64,000 nucleotides of DNA from Cadophora sp. MPI-SDFR-AT-0126 (taxonomy: Eukaryota; Ascomycota; Leotiomycetes; Helotiales; Ploettnerulaceae), in assembly GCA_020747065.1 (NCBI GenBank), contig JAGMVK010000008.1, positions 2,728,001 to 2,792,000 of the forward strand, written 5' to 3'. The first letter of the stretch is position 1, and every line of letters begins with the position of its first letter. Positions 59,469 through 64,000 of the stretch are shown piece by piece. The translations under genes were made by a program, and so were the position numbers. Below the pieces are notes generated by a model. It was given only the letters and a program-made list of their open reading frames with translations, had not been told where the DNA came from and made no database searches.

Positions 59469-60433
59469 TCAGTATCGAAAGTGAAAGGTATCATTTGGAT
59501 TATAATTGAGATTTGGTATTGCCATCGGAATGTCGAGGAATAAATTGTGATCCATATTCGAGCTATCAAAATTATTTGCACCAGAAGCGATGCCAAAATC
59601 AGGGTCTAGATTGTTGCCGTAAGTGTTGCTCATAATGGTAAAAAAGCCATCGCTGGTCGGATCAAGCAAATCAATTTGCTGTCCAGAGCTCGTCCTCGTA
59701 TTGTTTGGATCAAAGTTCATTGACGTGGATGCATTCGCCGCGGCGATTGGTAGCGAAGTCTCGTTCTGGAAGTTAACGGGCGATATGTCTGGAGGCACAT
59801 TTGGAATCTTTGGGACTTCTGGCATAGGTAATGTATGTGATATCGGGTGGCCCCCATCCTCAGTCTGGGATCTCTCCTGATTTCCCGCTGTGTGATCTTC
59901 ATCGCCGCCGTCCCCGTGCGAATTGTCCCCAAAACCGCCAGGAAAGGTTCCGAAGACCTCTTGGTCGACTTTAAGGAGTGCCGTAACTCCTTCGCCGAGA
60001 GGTTTTGGTTGCCATGGACTGCAACCAGAGAACTGTTCCCGCCAACGATTTACCTCTGCAATGAGCTCGAGGTTTTCGGAGATCAGGGTCTGGACTTCGC
60101 TCGCTGCCGCTAGACACATTTCGCGCTGTGCCTGTAGATGTTCTATGCTCTCATGTACAATGATAGACTTGGATAATCGTCGGCAAGATACAAGGTCTGG
60201 TAGGAGACGTGCTAGGTCCTATTTTGTCAGAACCAGCGTGTGAAGACCATTCAAGCAGTGTTTACCAGAAAACGTTCATTCAATGCTTCTCTCCGTTGCT
60301 TCTCAATCACACGATGGCTTGCCCGTTCTTCTGCCGTGAATGCTCTGATTCGTTTCTTGGGTCTTTTCTTGTTCGATGTGCCATCCGCATTGTCTGCAGG
60401 ACTTGCCGACGGGGTGTCTGAAGTTGGAGCCAT
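59469..60433 (-). CDS. bHLH transcription factor
   Basis: Two exons, 60433-60266 and 60218-59469, joined across a 47-base intron (GTAAAC...ATAG) that splits the bHLH domain; 305 residues. A basic stretch (NKKRPKKRIR) precedes the domain at residues about 38-88: SHRVIEKQRREALNERFLDL with His/Glu/Arg contacts typical for E-box binding. The loop PDLVSCRRLSKSII and helix 2 VHESIEHLQAQ follow. A coiled-coil-like segment (EVQTLISENLELIAEVNRWR) extends it. The rest is acidic, Asn/Pro-rich and probably an activation region. It converges on the transaldolase gene with only about 95 bases between stops, so it is a candidate local regulator. No target is shown by the sequence. Confidence 0.85.
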
Positions 60434-60719
60434 GGCTGGTGGCACGTAAGGTCGAACATGAATGTTTGTCGCGAGAGGTACACAGCACTAGGAATTCTGA
60501 ATAAGTTCAGACGCGGGACCGAAGAATGGGGCTGTTGTACTAACGGGGACCAAACCCGGGGCTGCGGCAGCCAATGTTCCAGTGATGCTGGGGGGACTGT
60601 GGGAACCCCGCACTTACCTGTGGCTCGCTGTGGGGCCAAGCCATGCTGGCCACCTGACTGACTGAAGGTGGTTCGTTGGAATAATAACAATGTGAAGAAT
60701 AAAGGACTACCACTTAAAG
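60434..60719. other. promoter region of the bHLH gene
   Basis: About 290 bases of normal composition before the AT-rich block. No further element recognised. Confidence 0.4.
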
Positions 60720-61175
60720 CGGTAGGGCTCGTTAAATGCAGTGTGAACGTTAGTTCTGACTAAAATTTTGCTTAATTAATTATATTATGATATTTGTTTT
60801 ATACGTAAGTGTTTAATAAGTTATTAAATACTTGCTTAGTAACTTATATTTTAAAGTAATCTTATAAATAATTTCTTAGGGTAATTATACTTCTATAGCT
60901 TATAATTTTATACTTTAATATAATTAAAAAAATCTAAAGAGATAAAAATTTACACCTAATTTAAGTAAGTAAAAATATAAAAAAATCTTTTAATTTTATT
61001 TAGAAATAATTATATAATCTTAGAAAATTAAAAGCTATTTTTAAAGTAAGAATAACTTTAATACTTTACTTTATAACTTTGTTTCTAGACTAGCGCTAAG
61101 GCAATTATTAATCTACTTATATATATATAGTCCTCCGCTTTTTAAGACTCTTTTCTTCTTTCTTTAATAATACCT

Positions 61176-61231
61176 TTATATCGTTATAAGCTTACTATCT
61201 CCCTTATATCGTTATAAGCTTACTATCTCCC
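61176..61231 (+). repeat. 28-base tandem duplication
   Basis: Two perfect adjacent copies of a 28-base unit beginning TTATATCGTTATAAGC (61176-61203 and 61204-61231). Being identical inside otherwise decayed sequence, it looks younger than the block. Confidence 0.85.
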
Positions 61232-61894
61232 TTTATAATAATAATCTTTAATTATTAATACCTTATTCTATCTTTTAATAGTTTATCTTATCTTCTTTTA
61301 TCTTACCTTCTTTTATTCTTAACCTCTTTTTACAATTTTATTTTTTTATTACTAAAACCTTAATTTCAATCTTAATTTTAGGCTTAACTTTAATCTTAAT
61401 CTTAATTCAAATATTACCTCTAATTCCTACTAACTCATACTAAAAGTAAGATCTTATATTTTTTTACTATATTAATTGCAATTCAAGTCTCTAGTACTTC
61501 GATTCTATCCTATAATAGTTTCTTACTTCTCACCTTTAATACTTCTATACCCTATAACAGTCTCTTGCCTTAATAATTATATAAGCTTATTATACCTGTG
61601 GTTCTTTTCTTTATTTAATTAGATTATTATATTAAATAGAAGAGCTAATAAAGCCTTAATAACCTTTATTTCTCCTATTATTCTTTAGTAAATAGGTTTC
61701 AGATCTGTTATTAGAAGTTAAAGGTTATTATATTTAGAAGGGAAGATAAAGAAATACTATACTTTATATATTAACTTCAAGCTACTTAGTCTTCCTTACG
61801 ATCTCTTTATTTAACCGGAGGTAAGTGATAGGATTAAATCTTCTTAAGAATAACCCACATTTAGCTCTATTAAGCTATAAGCTATTAGTATAAT

Positions 61895-62300
61895 AGCTTT
61901 AGCTTTTTTAGAAAGTATTTTAATTTTATTTTCTTAATTAAACTAATTATTCTATAGTCTTATTTTTCTTTTTAACTTTAAGGCTTAAAGAACTAGCTTT
62001 AGCTATCTTAGAAAGTACTCTATTTCTAGCTTCTTAATTAAGCTAACTACTTTATAGTATACCTCCTCCTTTCTCCTAATTCCCAAACTACTTAATAATA
62101 CCTTCAAGGCTACTACAGAGAATATTAGCTTTAGCTATCTTAGGAAGTACTCTATTTCTAATTTCTTAATTAAGCTAACTACTCTATAGTATATCTTCGC
62201 CTTCCTTTTAATCTTTATTATATTAGTCCTTATAAAGAATACTAATCTTAGCTACCTTAGGAAGTACTTTATTTTTAGCTTCTTAACTAAGCTAACTTCT
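61895..62300 (+). repeat. four diverged ~100-130-base repeats
   Basis: Copies start near 61895, 61995, 62127 and 62244. Each carries a variant of AGCTTTAGCTATCTTAGG, then AAGTACTCTATTTCTAGC and CTTAATTAAGCTAACTAC. Spacing is irregular (about 100, 132, 117), so this is an old tandem array. Confidence 0.7.
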
Positions 62301-64000
62301 TTTTACAGATTCCAGACTCTAATCTCTAAACTAATAATAGTCTTCTCTTTAGTTAAGTATCTCTTTTTTCTTATTAATATCTTATAAGTCTCTTTTTTAG
62401 TAAGCTAATATATATAATAATTTTTAGGACTACTATTACTTACGCTAGGGGTTAGTAAGGCTAGCTATATTATAAGATGTATTTTGCTATAACTTTCTTT
62501 TTGCTATAAGATTTACCGCTTATACTAGGAATTAGTAAAGCTAGCTATACTATAAAACGCATTACTTTTATCTACTCTTCTTACTCTTCTTACTTTTAAT
62601 ACTTTACTAATCTCTAACTAATTGACCTTTAAGCGCAGAGGGTAGCTAAGGGACCTAGTTACTTAGTAAAAGAGTAGGCCTTTACTCTTCCATAGATTCT
62701 TAATTCCTTTTTCCTTAACTCCTTTCTTCTTAACTCGATTCTGCCATACTTCGACTTATATAGACTAGTTAAATCAATAGTCTAGCGTAGGTTAAGGCGA
62801 CTAGTCCTATCTAGAATTAATCATTTAATAATTAAGTAATTAATTAATTAATCCGCTATTATAACTAACTCTCTCTTTTTTTAAACTCTAATTCTAAAAA
62901 CACGATCTACTATATTAAGCCTAACTAGCTCTTCTTACGATTTTCGTACTTGAAATAAGTCACTACAGTGCGCTTAAATCTTATAAGAGTAATAGGAGTA
63001 GCGACCTAATTATAGGACTATAGGGAGATACTACTAAAAAGGTGTTTAATTAGTTTAGGAATTTAGCCTAATATCGTAATTATAAGACGATAGTAAGTAT
63101 TCCCTAATACTAGCCTTAGTACTTTAGTTTCTTTTTAATATCTGCCACTCCCTAAACTACGAATCAGTTTCTCTAAAAGGGCTTTCTTCTCTTATAAATT
63201 AGTTTCTTAAAGAGGGCTTCTTTATATAGTAATAGGACTAAAGTAATTAAAGAGTTACCTAATTCTTCAGGTACTTTTAGACTACTTACATGATTTAAAG
63301 AGATTAGCTTATTTTATAATATCTTAAGTACTCTATAAGTATAATTAATATCTTTATTTAGTAATAAAAAGCTCAATTACTAAGCAAAGTATTCTAGATT
63401 AAATAAAGACTTAAAGAATATACCTCTAATAGTCTTTACATAAGAAATTACTATATATAATAAATTTATAGTAAAGTCTTTTTTATTAAGGTTTATAATT
63501 ATTTTTAAGAGAGTAAGATCTTAACTTTTATAAACTATTATTACCTAACCTAAGCAAATAGCAAACTAAGTTCTACTACAATTCTTCCCTTTTTATATAA
63601 ATTCTCGTATAACCTCAAAGATTAATATATATTCCGTCTTTTTAAAAGTCGAGCTAGTATAATTATTAATCTCTATAAGTAAAGTAAATAAATAATCTTT
63701 AAAAGGATTCTTTCCCTTCGCTTAAATAATATCCTTTAGTGTTCTTATAAAGCTATTTACTAGTCCTTTACTAGTTCAAAGATTATCCTATAGTATAATA
63801 CGAGCTCTAATAAAGAATAGTAATTTAGTAACCAAGTTCTTAGTATTATTTATAGGTGTATTTATAACTTATAGGCTCGTATAAAAAGCTAATATCTTCT
63901 TAACCAATTCTTTAAGTACTTTAAGCTTTACTAAGTTATAGTTTTGGACTTTTATTTATATAGTATAAATATAGAGGATATTATTAAATAATACTCTCTC

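Larger units (their letters stand above)
60720..64000. repeat. AT-rich, gene-free, RIP-like degenerate repeat block
   Basis: From about 60,720 to the window end, base composition changes abruptly to strongly AT-rich, with abundant TTA, TAA and ATA. No reading frame reaches 60 codons on either strand. Short motifs recur with variation (AAGTACT..., CTTAATTAAGCTAACTA, TAGGACTA). This is the signature of transposon sequence destroyed by repeat-induced point mutation. The original element cannot be identified by eye. The block begins within 300 bases of the bHLH gene's start and may extend past the window. Confidence 0.8.

Noticed and set aside
60720..64000. CRISPR-like or structured repeat array in the AT-rich block
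   Set aside because: Repeats are irregularly spaced and diverged, in a eukaryotic AT-rich block; no regular repeat-spacer pattern exists.

Overview
The window looks like nuclear DNA of a filamentous ascomycete (Pezizomycotina). Nearly every gene is cut by short GT...AG introns of about 46-110 bases, often with CTRAC/CTRAY branch sites. Three genes encode HET heterokaryon-incompatibility domains. Secreted enzymes and sugar transporters are frequent, and the last 3.3 kb is a gene-free AT-rich block of the kind left by repeat-induced point mutation (RIP). A leotiomycete is possible, but the sequence does not settle that. Most gene models below were rebuilt by hand by joining exons so that the frame and family motifs continue across each splice.

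Layout. 0-12.4 kb: BCS1-type mitochondrial AAA ATPase, two tandem HET paralogues, a secreted or membrane-anchored Ser/Thr-rich cell-surface protein, a large polytopic membrane protein, and a DJ-1/PfpI protein. 13-20.1 kb: a zinc-finger-like protein, a secreted cellobiose-dehydrogenase-like GMC flavoenzyme, a kinase-like remnant, and a type-B carboxylesterase. 21.9-27.1 kb: two MFS transporters. 30.4-32.4 kb: a DOMON-cytochrome b561 protein whose last intron holds a 272-bp MITE. 32.9-35.5 kb: a decayed UDP-glycosyltransferase gene. 36.4-40.1 kb: a berberine-bridge-enzyme-like flavoprotein gene split by a 2-kb piggyBac-like transposon. 42.5-51.2 kb: a third HET gene, a secreted dienelactone hydrolase, and a secreted GH31 alpha-glucosidase. 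53.6-60.4 kb: a frame-broken small protein, then a sugar transporter, a transaldolase and a bHLH regulator. 60.7-64 kb: AT-rich degenerate repeats.

How the genes may work together. There is no classical secondary-metabolite cluster. The theme is carbohydrate and extracellular redox metabolism: GH31 glucosidase, CDH-like flavodehydrogenase, DOMON-b561 electron carrier, sugar porters and transaldolase. The most interesting regulatory locus is the divergent sugar transporter/transaldolase pair. Their shared 0.9-kb promoter carries six copies of a palindrome close to CCTGNNCAGGG, and a bHLH factor lies immediately downstream. The window also records several stages of gene decay: transposon disruption, single-base frameshifts, nonsense mutations fitting RIP, and remnants.
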